Source of the DNA: Bacteroidetes bacterium UBA1935
GTDB taxonomy: Bacteria; Bacteroidota; Bacteroidia; Chitinophagales; Chitinophagaceae
NCBI GenBank assembly: GCA_002337045.1
Contig: DDFF01000007.1
Coordinates: 434,001 to 498,000, forward strand
Length of the DNA: 64,000 bases
Reading direction: 5' to 3'
Shown here: one piece after another, positions 9,848 through 18,074 of the stretch
Numbering within the stretch: position 1 is the stretch's first letter
Layout: every line of letters starts with the position of its first letter
Made by a program: the position numbers and the translations under genes
The notes under the pieces: generated by a model
What the model saw: the letters and a program-made list of their open reading frames with translations, nothing else
Told to the model about the DNA's origin: nothing
Databases searched by the model: none

Positions 9848-9878
9848 AATAAAGGGGCGAAAATTTCGCCCCTTTATT
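9848..9878. terminator. Bidirectional terminator, ferritin / propeller lipoprotein
   Basis: A near-continuous palindrome, aataaaggggcgaaa facing tttcgcccctttatt (9848-9862 / 9864-9878), lies between two convergent genes with A and T runs on the two sides. Confidence 0.85.
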
Positions 9879-9899
9879 ATTTATAACCCTTCATAACTA

Positions 9900-11036
9900 T
9901 TAATACGGACCAAAGCCTGTAATAGAAGGATAGTATGCTTTATTAACATCGTAATATACAGGAGAACTGATGATGAAAGAACCCACATCACGTTTCCACC
10001 TTAAATTACCTGAAGTATCGAATTTATAAATGTATTTATCGTAGCCTGCAGTATATACACTACCGTCTGTGGCTAAAGATGTAGCCTGTATCAGACCACC
10101 TGTCTGGTATTTCCATTTTATGGAACCGTCTATGATATTCAGCGCATACAGATAAGAGTCGTAACCACCAATATACACCACCTGGCCGTAAGCAGCAGGG
10201 CTAGAGTGCACGCGGTCGTTTGTTTTAAACTTCCAACGCTCTGTTTTTGCTGTGCTATCTATACAGTAAACATAGTTATCTGCACTACCAAATATAACAT
10301 TACCACCATAAGCTATCGGAGAACTATGAATGATACCATCTGTTTTGTAGCTCCATTTTACTGCACCATTTGCTACATTCAGTGCATAGAGATTGTAATC
10401 CGGAGAACCGATATAAATGTTTGAGCCACTAGCAACAGGAGAAGACCTTAAACCACCATCAACCGCAGGCAGGCTTGAAGTCCATGAATTAGTACCATTA
10501 GCTATATTAAGCGCTTGTATTTTACCTTTAGTAGTAGCTACAATCAGGCTACCGTTGTATAGCAGCAAAGAAGACAATATACTATCGCCGGAATCATACG
10601 TCCACCTGATCATTTTTGTTGGATCATTCGTAGTAACGTCAATAGCTGTTACAATACCGCTGATAGATGCCACATAAAGTGTTTTGCCATCTGTGATAGG
10701 TGAAGAATAAATACTACCTACAGTGTAAGTATTTAGTCCGCGTTTACCAGTCCTTGCATCAAACTGATACAATAACCCAAGCGTAGGTATGTACAAATTT
10801 GAACCAACTACAACAGGAGTTGCCATCAAGTTAGTATCAAGTGTGAATTGCCATTTGACATTACCTGTAGAAGGTTCGAGGCCATACATAATCTTGTTTT
10901 GACCAGATGTAAAAACAGATGGAGTATACGCACTTACCAATGGTTCATCCGGGCTGTAAGTATTTTTCTTACAAGAGGCAAATAAAGCACAGGTTGCACC
11001 AACTACAGCCAAAGACTTCATCCAACGTTGCAGCAT
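9900..11036 (-). CDS. PQQ-like beta-propeller repeat lipoprotein
   Basis: This 378-residue protein has a lipoprotein signal with lipobox LFASC near residue 22. The body is made of about seven to eight blade repeats of the type (V/I)YAL(N)(x)xxGxxxWxxxT, the Pyrrolo-quinoline-quinone-like or BamB-like propeller. Repeated phrases include YLYALNIIDGSIKWKYQT, SSPIAYGGNVIFGSADNYV and VYIGG. Such propellers bind partner proteins or, in dehydrogenases, PQQ, but no catalytic residues are evident here. It could be a BamB-like scaffold, but Bacteroidota BamB equivalents are poorly defined, so no symbol is given. A second ATG five codons in gives an equally good signal peptide. It is monocistronic, facing ferritin. 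Confidence 0.85.
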   Translation of the reverse strand: MLQRWMKSLAVVGATCALFASCKKNTYSPDEPLVSAYTPSVFTSGQNKIMYGLEPSTGNVKWQFTLDTNLMATPVVVGSNLYIPTLGLLYQFDARTGKRGLNTYTVGSIYSSPITDGKTLYVASISGIVTAIDVTTNDPTKMIRWTYDSGDSILSSLLLYNGSLIVATTKGKIQALNIANGTNSWTSSLPAVDGGLRSSPVASGSNIYIGSPDYNLYALNVANGAVKWSYKTDGIIHSSPIAYGGNVIFGSADNYVYCIDSTAKTERWKFKTNDRVHSSPAAYGQVVYIGGYDSYLYALNIIDGSIKWKYQTGGLIQATSLATDGSVYTAGYDKYIYKFDTSGNLRWKRDVGSFIISSPVYYDVNKAYYPSITGFGPY

Positions 11037-11103
11037 GATTCTGAAATTGTATTATTAAGTAATGCAAAATAGGCGTTTTCGGCTTTTATTGCAATAGGTT
11101 ATA

Positions 11104-11141
11104 AAAGAAATCCGGCCTTTTTTAGAAATAAGACCGGATTT
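11104..11141 (-). terminator. Terminator after hpf
   Basis: Arms 11108-11117 and 11132-11141 (aaatccggcc / gaccggattt, one mismatch) lie just past the hpf stop. On the minus strand the stem is followed by T-rich ctttt. Confidence 0.7.
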
Positions 11142-11164
11142 TCAATATCAATGGTTGGCAGATG

Positions 11165-11464
11165 CTATGCCATAGCTTTTTCTTTCTGGCGCTTGATGCG
11201 GTTTACCATAGAATCGAAAGCGAGATCGAAAGACTCTTCGAAGGCTTTAGATTGATGTTTTACAAAGAATGTGTGTTTCGGAATATGGACTTTTATTTCG
11301 GCTACTTTGTCTTTGATGTTGTGTACCACGTTGTCCAGTACCAAAAAGACCTCTACGCCTACTATTTTATCGTGAAAAGTGCCTAGTTTTTCCAGTTTCC
11401 TGTTCACATGTTCTATCAATTTACTGTCTGCTTCAAAATGCACTGATTGGATTCGCACGTTCAT
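11165..11464 (-). CDS. hpf: Ribosome hibernation-promoting factor (short HPF/RaiA family)
   Basis: This 99-residue protein has the beta-alpha-beta-beta-beta-alpha pattern of the sigma-54 modulation/S30AE family: MNVRIQSVHFEADSKLIEHV, then KLEKL..HD, EVHIPK-like strand KVHIPKHTFFV and a basic terminal helix DSMVNRIKRQKEK. It binds the small ribosomal subunit and stabilises idle ribosomes in stationary phase. It is the short form, without the C-terminal dimerisation domain of long HPF. It follows xerC by 36 bases on the same strand, so the two may be cotranscribed, and it ends in a terminator. It is one of the commonest neighbours of xerC in Bacteroidota. Confidence 0.9.
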   Translation of the reverse strand: MNVRIQSVHFEADSKLIEHVNRKLEKLGTFHDKIVGVEVFLVLDNVVHNIKDKVAEIKVHIPKHTFFVKHQSKAFEESFDLAFDSMVNRIKRQKEKAMA

Positions 11465-11500
11465 AAGGCAAAAATTTATGGTTTAGAAAAAATATTAATA

Positions 11501-12391
11501 CTACCCTCTCGGGTGTGCTTTTTTGTGAATTTCCTTGAGTTTGTCAATATTGTTGTGTGTGTATACCTGTGTTGCAGCCAGGCTGCTGTGCCCCAACAGG
11601 TCTTTTATGGCCTGTATATTAGCACCGTTGTTCAGCAAATGTGTTGCAAAAGTGTGCCTTAATACGTGGGGGCTTTTTTTATGAAGTGTTGTAGTTGATG
11701 ATAAATATGTTTTTACCACCCTGTATACATAGCCTGCATAGAGGGGCTGGCCGCTTTCTAGCACCAGCAAGTGGTTATCGTCGTAGTTTTCAAGCTTGCG
11801 CTTTTCCTGTATATATTCGTCGATAGCAGTTAACAGCATCGGGCTGACGGGGACCAAACGCTCTTTATTGCCCTTTCCCAGAATACGTATCTGTTTCAGG
11901 CTTTTTTCTATGTCTTTTTCTTTCAGGTTAATGATTTCGCTTCGGCGCATACCTGTCTGGTACAGCAGGTCGCATATCATACGGTCTGTAAATCCTTTAA
12001 AACCTTCTTCAAACTGTACCTCTTCCAGCAGATGCTCTGTTTCCTGCTCTTTCAGGTATACAGGCAGGCGTTCTGCTCGTCGCATGGCATGCAGCTGGCG
12101 CACGGGGTTTTTCTTAACCGCCTGCATTTTCAGCATGTATTTGTAAAAAGAATTGACCGCCGATAGTTTGCGATTGATGGATGTAGCCTGCAGGTCTTGC
12201 TCCTTGAAGGTAGCCAGCCAGCTACGGATATGAAAATGGGTAATTACCTGTTCGTCATCCAGGCCGAACTGGGAACTTACATATGTATTAAATTGTGATA
12301 AATCTCTTTCGTATGCGCCGAGTGTATGCTGTGCATATCGTTTCTCAAATCTGAGATATTGTAGGTAATCTGTTATCCGATGCTCTATCAT
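11501..12391 (-). CDS. xerC: Tyrosine recombinase XerC/XerD
   Basis: This 296-residue site-specific recombinase resolves chromosome dimers at dif together with its partner. It has the N-terminal SAM-like DNA-binding domain (IEHRITDYLQYLRFEKRY..HT). The catalytic domain has Arg in TGMRRSEIINL, HxLRHTFATHLLNNG, LGHSSLAATQVYTH (nucleophile Tyr) and a Lys in ILGKGNKERLVP. The start is ATG 12391. The other in-frame ATG at 12421 falls inside the rpsU terminator hairpin and would encode residues out of the hairpin sequence, so it is rejected. No neighbouring mobile-element genes exist and the gene sits between hpf and rpsU, so it is the housekeeping Xer and not an integrase. XerC versus XerD cannot be settled here. 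Confidence 0.9.
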   Translation of the reverse strand: MIEHRITDYLQYLRFEKRYAQHTLGAYERDLSQFNTYVSSQFGLDDEQVITHFHIRSWLATFKEQDLQATSINRKLSAVNSFYKYMLKMQAVKKNPVRQLHAMRRAERLPVYLKEQETEHLLEEVQFEEGFKGFTDRMICDLLYQTGMRRSEIINLKEKDIEKSLKQIRILGKGNKERLVPVSPMLLTAIDEYIQEKRKLENYDDNHLLVLESGQPLYAGYVYRVVKTYLSSTTTLHKKSPHVLRHTFATHLLNNGANIQAIKDLLGHSSLAATQVYTHNNIDKLKEIHKKAHPRG

Positions 12392-12393
12392 AG

Positions 12394-12434
12394 AAAAACC
12401 CGGTACTGTAAATATAATCATTTACAGTACCGGG
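12394..12434 (-). terminator. Strong terminator of rpsU, directly in front of xerC
   Basis: Perfect 15-bp arms 12399-12413 and 12420-12434 (cccggtactgtaaat) with a 6-base loop are followed on the minus strand by TTTTT. The xerC ATG comes only 7 bases after the stem. Confidence 0.88.
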
Positions 12435-12480
12435 CGCAATACTATTGTCAGATAACTTTGTTAAAAGTTGTCTTAGTCTA

Positions 12481-12675
12481 TTAATCCAGTTTACCAGACT
12501 CCATTTGCTGGCGGTAGATTGCTTTCAAAACTTCTGTACGACGTTTTACAGATGGTTTTGTGAAAGCCTGACGAGCGCGCAGTTGATTCAGCGTACGAGA
12601 TTTCTCATACTTCTTCTTGTACTTTTTCAGCGCCTTATCAATGTTTTCGCAATCTTTTGAATCTATTATTAACAT
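12481..12675 (-). CDS. rpsU: 30S ribosomal protein bS21
   Basis: This 64-residue, very basic protein has the bS21 pattern: MLIIDSKDCENIDKALKKYKK opening, then a KSRTLNQLRARQAFTKPSVKRR helix. bS21 sits in the small subunit near the anti-Shine-Dalgarno end of 16S rRNA and helps initiation. The promoter TTTG-N19-TACCTTTG lies about 36-66 bases upstream, and a strong terminator lies 46 bases past the stop, so it forms its own unit. Length is normal for Bacteroidota. Confidence 0.95.
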   Translation of the reverse strand: MLIIDSKDCENIDKALKKYKKKYEKSRTLNQLRARQAFTKPSVKRRTEVLKAIYRQQMESGKLD

Positions 12676-12710
12676 AACTTAATACCCCCTTTTAAATGGA
12701 TTTGGGACGG

Positions 12711-12741
12711 CAAAGGTAAGCGTTTTTTTTATTTGACCAAA
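12711..12741 (-). promoter_or_regulatory. Bacteroidota-type promoter of rpsU
   Basis: On the minus strand the -33 TTTG (12738-12741) is separated by 19 bases from the -7 TACCTTTG (12711-12718). This matches the known Bacteroidota consensus TTTG-N19..23-TAnnTTTG and predicts a start about 30 bases before the rpsU ATG. Confidence 0.8.
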
Positions 12742-12807
12742 CTTTTTAGGACTATTGATATAAATCAGATAATTTTAGGCTGCATAAGACGTTATAGTAC
12801 TAAAACT

Positions 12808-13395
12808 GTGGCTAATAGAAGCATTACATATATAATAGCAGGTACTTTGCTGGCACTGACGGCAGTGGTTTGGGGCTGTAAAAAAGCTGAAGAAAGCTAT
12901 ACTGCAAATCCAAACGATAGTAGGTTTGACAGGCTGTATTGCAACGACCCGTTTGCCATTAACTATAACTGGAATTTCCCCGGCACACCCAACAATACCA
13001 CCTGCTTCTACCCCATAGACATTTTTGGCGGCAACTATATGCTCACAGATAGTATATATGATGCAGACTACCAGCCCGATACAGTGTTGAAATACCCGAT
13101 AAGGCTTTTTTCGCTGAACAGCTCTAAGATTAAAATAGGTATAACAGGCTTTTGCGACAAAGACACACTGGAACTGACAGCTGATAGATTTTACAAGGCA
13201 TTCCTGGACTCTATGGACGCCAAAGTAAATGGCTTTGATGCTAAACTTTCCGGCCAGCTTGCCTGCCGCACTGTAGATACCATCAGCGGTTATATTCAAA
13301 AAAGCCAATCGGACAGTACCAAACTGAGCATCTACTTTACCATAGCCAGTGATACCGGGCTTTCTTACCACAAGGGTACGGCAATAAAGCAGTAG
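12808..13395 (+). CDS. Uncharacterised lipoprotein
   Basis: With the GTG start at 12808 the protein has 195 residues and a good lipoprotein signal with lipobox VVWGC (C24). The longer TTG start at 12733 overlaps the rpsU promoter region and would put 25 unlikely residues ahead of the signal, so it is rejected. The mature part has Cys pairs (LYCND, TTCFYP, GFCDKD, LACRTVD) and a beta-rich pattern. I recognise no family. It sits 9 bases before ribE, so it is probably cotranscribed with it, but a functional link is not implied. Confidence 0.7.
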   Translation: MANRSITYIIAGTLLALTAVVWGCKKAEESYTANPNDSRFDRLYCNDPFAINYNWNFPGTPNNTTCFYPIDIFGGNYMLTDSIYDADYQPDTVLKYPIRLFSLNSSKIKIGITGFCDKDTLELTADRFYKAFLDSMDAKVNGFDAKLSGQLACRTVDTISGYIQKSQSDSTKLSIYFTIASDTGLSYHKGTAIKQ

Positions 13396-13404
13396 CTTTG
13401 CGCC

Positions 13405-13995
13405 ATGTTTACAGGTATTATAGAAGCCATCGGCACTATTGCATCCATTACCCCATCAGGTACTAACATAGACATTTGGGTAGACAGTCCCATAACGCAC
13501 GAACTGAAGATAGACCAGTCTGTAGCACACAATGGCGTATGCCTTACTGTAGTAGCTATAGAGGGCAACAGCTACAAAGTAACGGCGGTACAGGAAACAC
13601 TGCTAAAGACTAATCTGAATAGCTGGAATACAGGCGATATTGTAAACCTGGAACGCGCCATGAAAGTAGGCGACAGGCTGGACGGACACTTTGTACAAGG
13701 ACACGTAGATGCTGTTGCAACCTGCATAGAAAAACAAACACTGGAAGGCAGTTGGCTATTCCGCTTCCGTTTTTCACAACAATTTGCAGCACTGGTAATA
13801 GAAAAAGGTTCTGTATGCCTGAATGGTGTAAGCCTTACAGCATTCAACGTTGGTAAGGATGAACTGACAGTTACCATCATACCATATACATACAATCACA
13901 CCAACTTTCAACAAATAGAAGCAGATACCGTCATCAATATAGAATTTGATGTGCTGGGCAAATACCTGCTCAGGAAACAGGAAGTAGAGGGCTAA
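13405..13995 (+). CDS. ribE: Riboflavin synthase, alpha chain
   Basis: This 196-residue enzyme dismutates two 6,7-dimethyl-8-ribityllumazine molecules to riboflavin. It has the twin lumazine-binding repeats: MFTGIIEAIGTI opens the first, and FVQGHVDAVATC, about residues 95-106, marks the second. The family block HNGVCLTVV and its partner LNGVSLTAFNV occur once in each half, as expected for this internally duplicated protein. The C-terminal helix is intact. There is no FMN riboswitch or other rib gene next to it. A TAGCTTTG box at 13393-13400 ends only four bases before the ATG; see findings. Confidence 0.96.
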   Translation: MFTGIIEAIGTIASITPSGTNIDIWVDSPITHELKIDQSVAHNGVCLTVVAIEGNSYKVTAVQETLLKTNLNSWNTGDIVNLERAMKVGDRLDGHFVQGHVDAVATCIEKQTLEGSWLFRFRFSQQFAALVIEKGSVCLNGVSLTAFNVGKDELTVTIIPYTYNHTNFQQIEADTVINIEFDVLGKYLLRKQEVEG

Positions 13996-14074
13996 TTTAG
14001 ATATTGACGGCGTTTTAGGTATCTTTAAGCCATGCTTCTGCTATATGTAACGCAGATAGCATCTTTTACCCCTG

Positions 14075-15787
14075 ATGCAAAAGCCTGAATTAAAACCATA
14101 CTATGACGTGGCCGTAATAGGCGCGGGTATGGGCGGATTGACAACTGCTGCGTTGCTGAGTAAAGCAGGCTTAAGCGTTTGTGTACTGGAAAAAGAACCA
14201 CATGCAGGGGGCTACCTTGCAGGTTTCAGAAGAAAAGATTTCCGTTTTGATACTGCTATACATTGGCTGAACCAGTGTACACCCGGTGGTATGGCCTGTA
14301 AGATATTTGACCTGCTGGGCAACGACCACCCTAACGTAATACCACAACGCAGAATACGCAGATATAAAGGAGAAAGTTTTGACTACCTGCTGACGAATAA
14401 TCCCGATGAACTACGCGACCAGCTTATCAGCGAATTTCCTCACGAGCGTGAGGGGTTATTGCGCTTTTTTAAAGCTGCTAAAAAACTGGGCAAGTCTTTC
14501 AACGAATTCAGCAAGATATTCCGCACAGAAGAAAGCATGACGGCTGTAGAGCGCATGAAGAACAAACTACCGCTGCTGAAATTTGCTATGCCCTTCATCC
14601 CCTACATATCTTACACAGGCGAAAAGGGACTGAAGAAAGGTTTGAATAAATTCTTCAAAGACGAGAAGCTGCATAAAATATTCACAGGAGAAACAGAATT
14701 GCTATCGTGCCTCGTACCTATTGGCTGGGCTTATTATGGCGATTTTCAGAGTCCGCCTGTTGGTGGTGGCCAAGTACTGCCCGAATGGATGGAGCATGTG
14801 GTGAAATACTACGACAATGACATTATCTATAAAGCAGCGGTTAACGAAGTGGTTGTTGAAAACAACACTGCAAAAGGAGTAAAATTTACCCACTTCAATA
14901 CCAACTATACCGTAAAGTGCAAGTATGTAGTAGCCGCATGCGATATAGAAACGCTGTATGAAAAAATGCTACCGCAACATGCAATACCTGCCAAGCTGAA
15001 GGATAAACTGAAAGATGCGGATATATACAGCTCATCCGTTACTGTATCTATTGCACTCGACTGTACACCAGACAAACTGGGCTTTAACGAAGAGCTGGTA
15101 CATATAGTTACTGAAAATGCACCAACAGGCGAACAGTGTGATGGCAACCCGCATACAAGTGAAATAAGCATATTGGCACCATCTTTCAGAGACCCTTCTC
15201 TGGCACCTGAGGGTTGCGGTACGCTTACTTTGTTTATGCCTGCGTTTATGAACTACAGCAACGATTGGGAAACAGACAAGGACGATAAGGGTAATTATAA
15301 ACGAGGCGAGGCATACAAGCAACTGAAAAATGAAATTGCCGACATCATCATACAACGTGTAGAAGATATGGTAGCACCGGGGCTGCGTTCGCACATCCTG
15401 TTTTACGATGTAGCTACACCCGTTACCCACTGGCGCTATACGGGCAACCGTGGCGGCACTATGATGGGGGCAAAGCCTGGTAAGAAAAACATGCAGAACA
15501 AAATAGCCCACTACCAGACACCTGTGAATAATCTACTGCTTGGCGGACACTGGGCAGAACTGGGTGGTGGTGTACCTATTGCTGTAAAAGCAGGTGCCAA
15601 TGCCGCATTGTTGATATTCAAAAAAGAAAAGCCCGAAGCCTTCCAACTAATGGCAGGCTATATGGATGGTAAAATACCGGTGGAAATACTGCACAATGCG
15701 GCCGTCTTCAAACCATATGCCAACGACTGGAAGCAGGAACCAACACCCGCACAAAAAGCTGCTATGCGTTCTCAATCTGCAGATTGA
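14075..15787 (+). CDS. FAD-dependent oxidoreductase of the phytoene desaturase/CrtI family
   Basis: This 570-residue protein has an N-terminal dinucleotide-binding motif DVAVIGAGMGGLTTAALLSK and the FAD-binding Glu/Gly segment EKEPHAGGYLAGF. The typical C-terminal family motif is LLLGGHWAELGGGVPIAVKAG. These features place it in the CrtI/carotenoid isomerase/retinol saturase group, which desaturates, isomerises or saturates polyenes, probably in the membrane or on lipid substrates. There is no phytoene synthase or other carotenoid gene nearby, so the substrate is not known and no crt symbol is given. A glycosyltransferase starts 35 bases downstream on the same strand, so the two may be one unit. 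Confidence 0.82.
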   Translation: MQKPELKPYYDVAVIGAGMGGLTTAALLSKAGLSVCVLEKEPHAGGYLAGFRRKDFRFDTAIHWLNQCTPGGMACKIFDLLGNDHPNVIPQRRIRRYKGESFDYLLTNNPDELRDQLISEFPHEREGLLRFFKAAKKLGKSFNEFSKIFRTEESMTAVERMKNKLPLLKFAMPFIPYISYTGEKGLKKGLNKFFKDEKLHKIFTGETELLSCLVPIGWAYYGDFQSPPVGGGQVLPEWMEHVVKYYDNDIIYKAAVNEVVVENNTAKGVKFTHFNTNYTVKCKYVVAACDIETLYEKMLPQHAIPAKLKDKLKDADIYSSSVTVSIALDCTPDKLGFNEELVHIVTENAPTGEQCDGNPHTSEISILAPSFRDPSLAPEGCGTLTLFMPAFMNYSNDWETDKDDKGNYKRGEAYKQLKNEIADIIIQRVEDMVAPGLRSHILFYDVATPVTHWRYTGNRGGTMMGAKPGKKNMQNKIAHYQTPVNNLLLGGHWAELGGGVPIAVKAGANAALLIFKKEKPEAFQLMAGYMDGKIPVEILHNAAVFKPYANDWKQEPTPAQKAAMRSQSAD

Positions 15788-15822
15788 TATTTTGTGGTAC
15801 TTTTACAGCCTCATTTCAAACT

Positions 15823-16968
15823 ATGCGCATTGCCTTCGACGCCAAACGTGCCTACCAGAATAATACAGGACTTGGTAATTACAGCCGTTCGCTGATATCG
15901 TCGCTGACAGCATTGTATCCGCAACACGACTACTACCTGATGGCTCCGAAACAAACGGAGATGTATCGTGATGCACATACCAATATGCATACCGTTATCC
16001 CTTCGGGGATATTCAAACTGCTCAGTTCATTATGGCGCAGCAATTTTGTAACGAGGGATCTGAAAAAACTGAACATAGATGTGTATCACGGATTGAGCAA
16101 TGAGATACCTGCAGGCGTACAAAACACAGACATCAAATCTGTAGTAAGCATACACGACCTGATATTTGAACGCTACCCCAAGCAATACAAAGCTGTAGAT
16201 AACGCCATCTACAGAAAGAAATTCAGCAACGCCTGCAAACATGCCGATAAAGTAATTGCCATCAGCGAGCAAACGAAGCAGGATATCATACAATACTACA
16301 ACACACCTGCAGACAAGATTGCTGTATGCTACCAGAGTTGCAATACCATATTTGAGCAACAAGTAAGCAATGCAGAGAAACAACGCATCAGGCAGAAGTA
16401 TAAACTACCCGAAACCTATTTCCTATATGTAGGCAGCGTAATAGAACGCAAAAACCTGCTGACCATCTGCAAGGCCTTAAAAGAACTGAAAGCAGAACTA
16501 AACATACCACTGGTAGTAATAGGCAATGGTGGTGATTACATGCAGCAAGTGAAAGCATATATTGCTGCAAACGGATTGGCGGGAGATGTGATTTTCTTAT
16601 CTGAACAAGAAGCAACGCAACAAGATGTTGATTTTAAATCAGCCAAGGACTTTCCTGCGATCTATCAGTCCGCACTTACGATGATATACCCTTCCATCTA
16701 CGAAGGTTTTGGCATACCAATACTGGAAGCCATGTGGAGCGGTACACCTGTCATAACATCCAACATCAGCTGTATGCCTGAAACAGGTGGAGATGCTGTT
16801 TATTATATAGACCCTTTCAGTACGGACGATATGATAAAAGCCATGCGCGATGTTTCAGCGGATGAAACACTGCGAAATGAATTGCGGACCAAAGGCCTGA
16901 TACAAGCACAAAAATTTACACCTGCAAAATGCGCAGCGGCAGTAATGCAGGTGTATGAATCTTTATAG
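15823..16968 (+). CDS. Glycosyltransferase family 4 (group 1)
   Basis: This 381-residue GT-B enzyme starts at ATG 15823, giving the usual opening MRIAFDAKRAYQNNTGLGNY. The longer ATG at 15784 overlaps the previous gene and is unlikely. It has an acceptor-domain block VVSIHDLIFERYPKQYK and the phosphate-binding strand YFLYVGSVIERKNLLT. The donor-site EX7E motif lies in EGFGIPILEAMWSGTPVI. These retain the donor sugar nucleotide. The acceptor and linkage cannot be told: it may be a lipopolysaccharide, exopolysaccharide or glycolipid enzyme. It is isolated from any polysaccharide cluster. Confidence 0.9.
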   Translation: MRIAFDAKRAYQNNTGLGNYSRSLISSLTALYPQHDYYLMAPKQTEMYRDAHTNMHTVIPSGIFKLLSSLWRSNFVTRDLKKLNIDVYHGLSNEIPAGVQNTDIKSVVSIHDLIFERYPKQYKAVDNAIYRKKFSNACKHADKVIAISEQTKQDIIQYYNTPADKIAVCYQSCNTIFEQQVSNAEKQRIRQKYKLPETYFLYVGSVIERKNLLTICKALKELKAELNIPLVVIGNGGDYMQQVKAYIAANGLAGDVIFLSEQEATQQDVDFKSAKDFPAIYQSALTMIYPSIYEGFGIPILEAMWSGTPVITSNISCMPETGGDAVYYIDPFSTDDMIKAMRDVSADETLRNELRTKGLIQAQKFTPAKCAAAVMQVYESL

Positions 16969-16977
16969 TATTCTTAT

Positions 16978-17508
16978 CTATTTGTTAGGTGTAAACTTTG
17001 GCTCCGGTGCAGGTTTGATGACATGCTTGCTGCTGAGGTTAGGAAATGCGATACGCCATTTATCTAAAGGCTTTTCTGTTGCATCTATAAAGTACCATGT
17101 CTTGCCTTTATCAGGAGACAATGCAAAAAGAGTGGTTTCTGTTTGCAACACACCATCTTTCATTTTCATCTTCATATATTGGGGTATGGTGCACTGATAT
17201 TCGCCTGCGGTATCAATAATATTTGAAACCTCCCCCGGCCACGCAGATGTAATGGTTGTGCCTGAAGCTTCTATATTCTTCAACTGTGCCTCCAACTCTT
17301 TTTCTAATTTGTCTAAACCGCCATTGGTAGACTCTACCACTTTCGGATACGTAGTACTGACAAAAGCTCTGAGGTCTTTTTTCACCAAAGCATCGTTCAT
17401 CTTTTTAGCAGCAGCTTTTACCGCGGGCTTCAGTTTCTGAATATCTGCCTGTGCATACACACTTGCGATACTGCACCATAAAATACCTGTCAATAATATG
17501 CGTCTCAT
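16978..17508 (-). CDS. Uncharacterised exported protein
   Basis: With ATG 17508 the protein has 176 residues and a clear signal peptide (MRRILLTGILWCSIASVYAQ). The upstream start at 17652 would span the terminator of the gene at 17653 and is rejected. The mature part is a helix-rich segment with many Lys/Ala (KLKPAVKAAAKKMNDALVKK) and then a beta part with phrases such as PDKGKTWYFIDATEK and a Pro-rich tail. This layout resembles small exported Bacteroidota proteins of unknown function, and no family was recognised. It converges on the glycosyltransferase gene with only 9 bases between. Confidence 0.65.
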   Translation of the reverse strand: MRRILLTGILWCSIASVYAQADIQKLKPAVKAAAKKMNDALVKKDLRAFVSTTYPKVVESTNGGLDKLEKELEAQLKNIEASGTTITSAWPGEVSNIIDTAGEYQCTIPQYMKMKMKDGVLQTETTLFALSPDKGKTWYFIDATEKPLDKWRIAFPNLSSKHVIKPAPEPKFTPNK

Positions 17509-17602
17509 CTTAGTTTTTAGATATGCGGGTAGTAAATATAAGATTCTATCACGTTCGTTGATACATTGTCTTGTTAAAAGGCATTGCACTAACTGATGAT
17601 TA

Positions 17603-17631
17603 AAAAATAAGCGGGCCAAAAGCCCGCTTAT
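17603..17631 (-). terminator. Terminator after the VOC gene
   Basis: Perfect 10-bp arms 17607-17616 and 17622-17631 (ataagcgggc / gcccgcttat) with a 5-base loop are followed by a T run on the minus strand, 22 bases past the VOC stop. Confidence 0.88.
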
Positions 17632-17652
17632 AAATACATGTGATTCCTGCAA

Positions 17653-18030
17653 TTATTTATTAGAATGTAGCCCAAGCTTATTGCCTTCTGTATCTATGAA
17701 GAAAGCCATATAACCAACATCGTCAGATATTTTTGTTTTAGGCATTACAACAGTACCACCTGCAGAGGTAATATTCTCCAGAACAGTTTCCATCGATGGG
17801 TTGGCATTCAGATAAACGACACTGCCATCTGCTGATGGTTTATGCATATCGCTCTGTGCCAACCCGCCAGATACTTTACCTTCTGCAGCAGGGAAGAAAG
17901 CCATCTTCATTCCCATCATGTCAATTGTTTCGCCCATATCTACGCCGAAAGATTGTGCATAGAATGCTTTAGCACGTTCGATGTCTGTAGCAGGTATCTC
18001 AAACCAGTTGAGTGCATTTGTGTTATCCAT
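17653..18030 (-). CDS. VOC (glyoxalase/bleomycin-resistance-like) family protein
   Basis: This 125-residue protein starts at ATG 18030. It has two betaalphabetabetabeta modules: NWFEIPATDIERAKAFYAQ... and a second half with SVVYLNANPSMETVLENITSAGGTVVMPKTKI and then GYMAFFIDTEGNKLGLHS. The residue pattern (early His/Glu region and the terminal EGNKLGLH) is that of a metal-binding VOC domain. Such single domains often act as dimers, and the substrate ranges from methylglyoxal adducts to antibiotics, so none is assigned. The gene follows the LamG-phosphoesterase gene on the same strand by 44 bases but has its own terminator. Confidence 0.85.
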   Translation of the reverse strand: MDNTNALNWFEIPATDIERAKAFYAQSFGVDMGETIDMMGMKMAFFPAAEGKVSGGLAQSDMHKPSADGSVVYLNANPSMETVLENITSAGGTVVMPKTKISDDVGYMAFFIDTEGNKLGLHSNK

Positions 18031-18074
18031 AAGATTTATTTTTTTTAGTGGGATTGTAAACTTAAGCATTTAAC

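Noticed and set aside
11501..12391. xerC as a phage or island integrase
   Set aside because: Neighbours are rpsU and hpf, and no attachment-site repeats or mobile-element genes are present.
12391..12421. ATG at 12421 as xerC start
   Set aside because: It lies inside the rpsU terminator hairpin, and the extra residues come from the hairpin and T run; ATG 12391 gives the usual Xer N-terminus.
13300..13405. FMN riboswitch before ribE
   Set aside because: Only 9 bases separate ribE from the upstream gene, and no RFN-element conserved segments are present.
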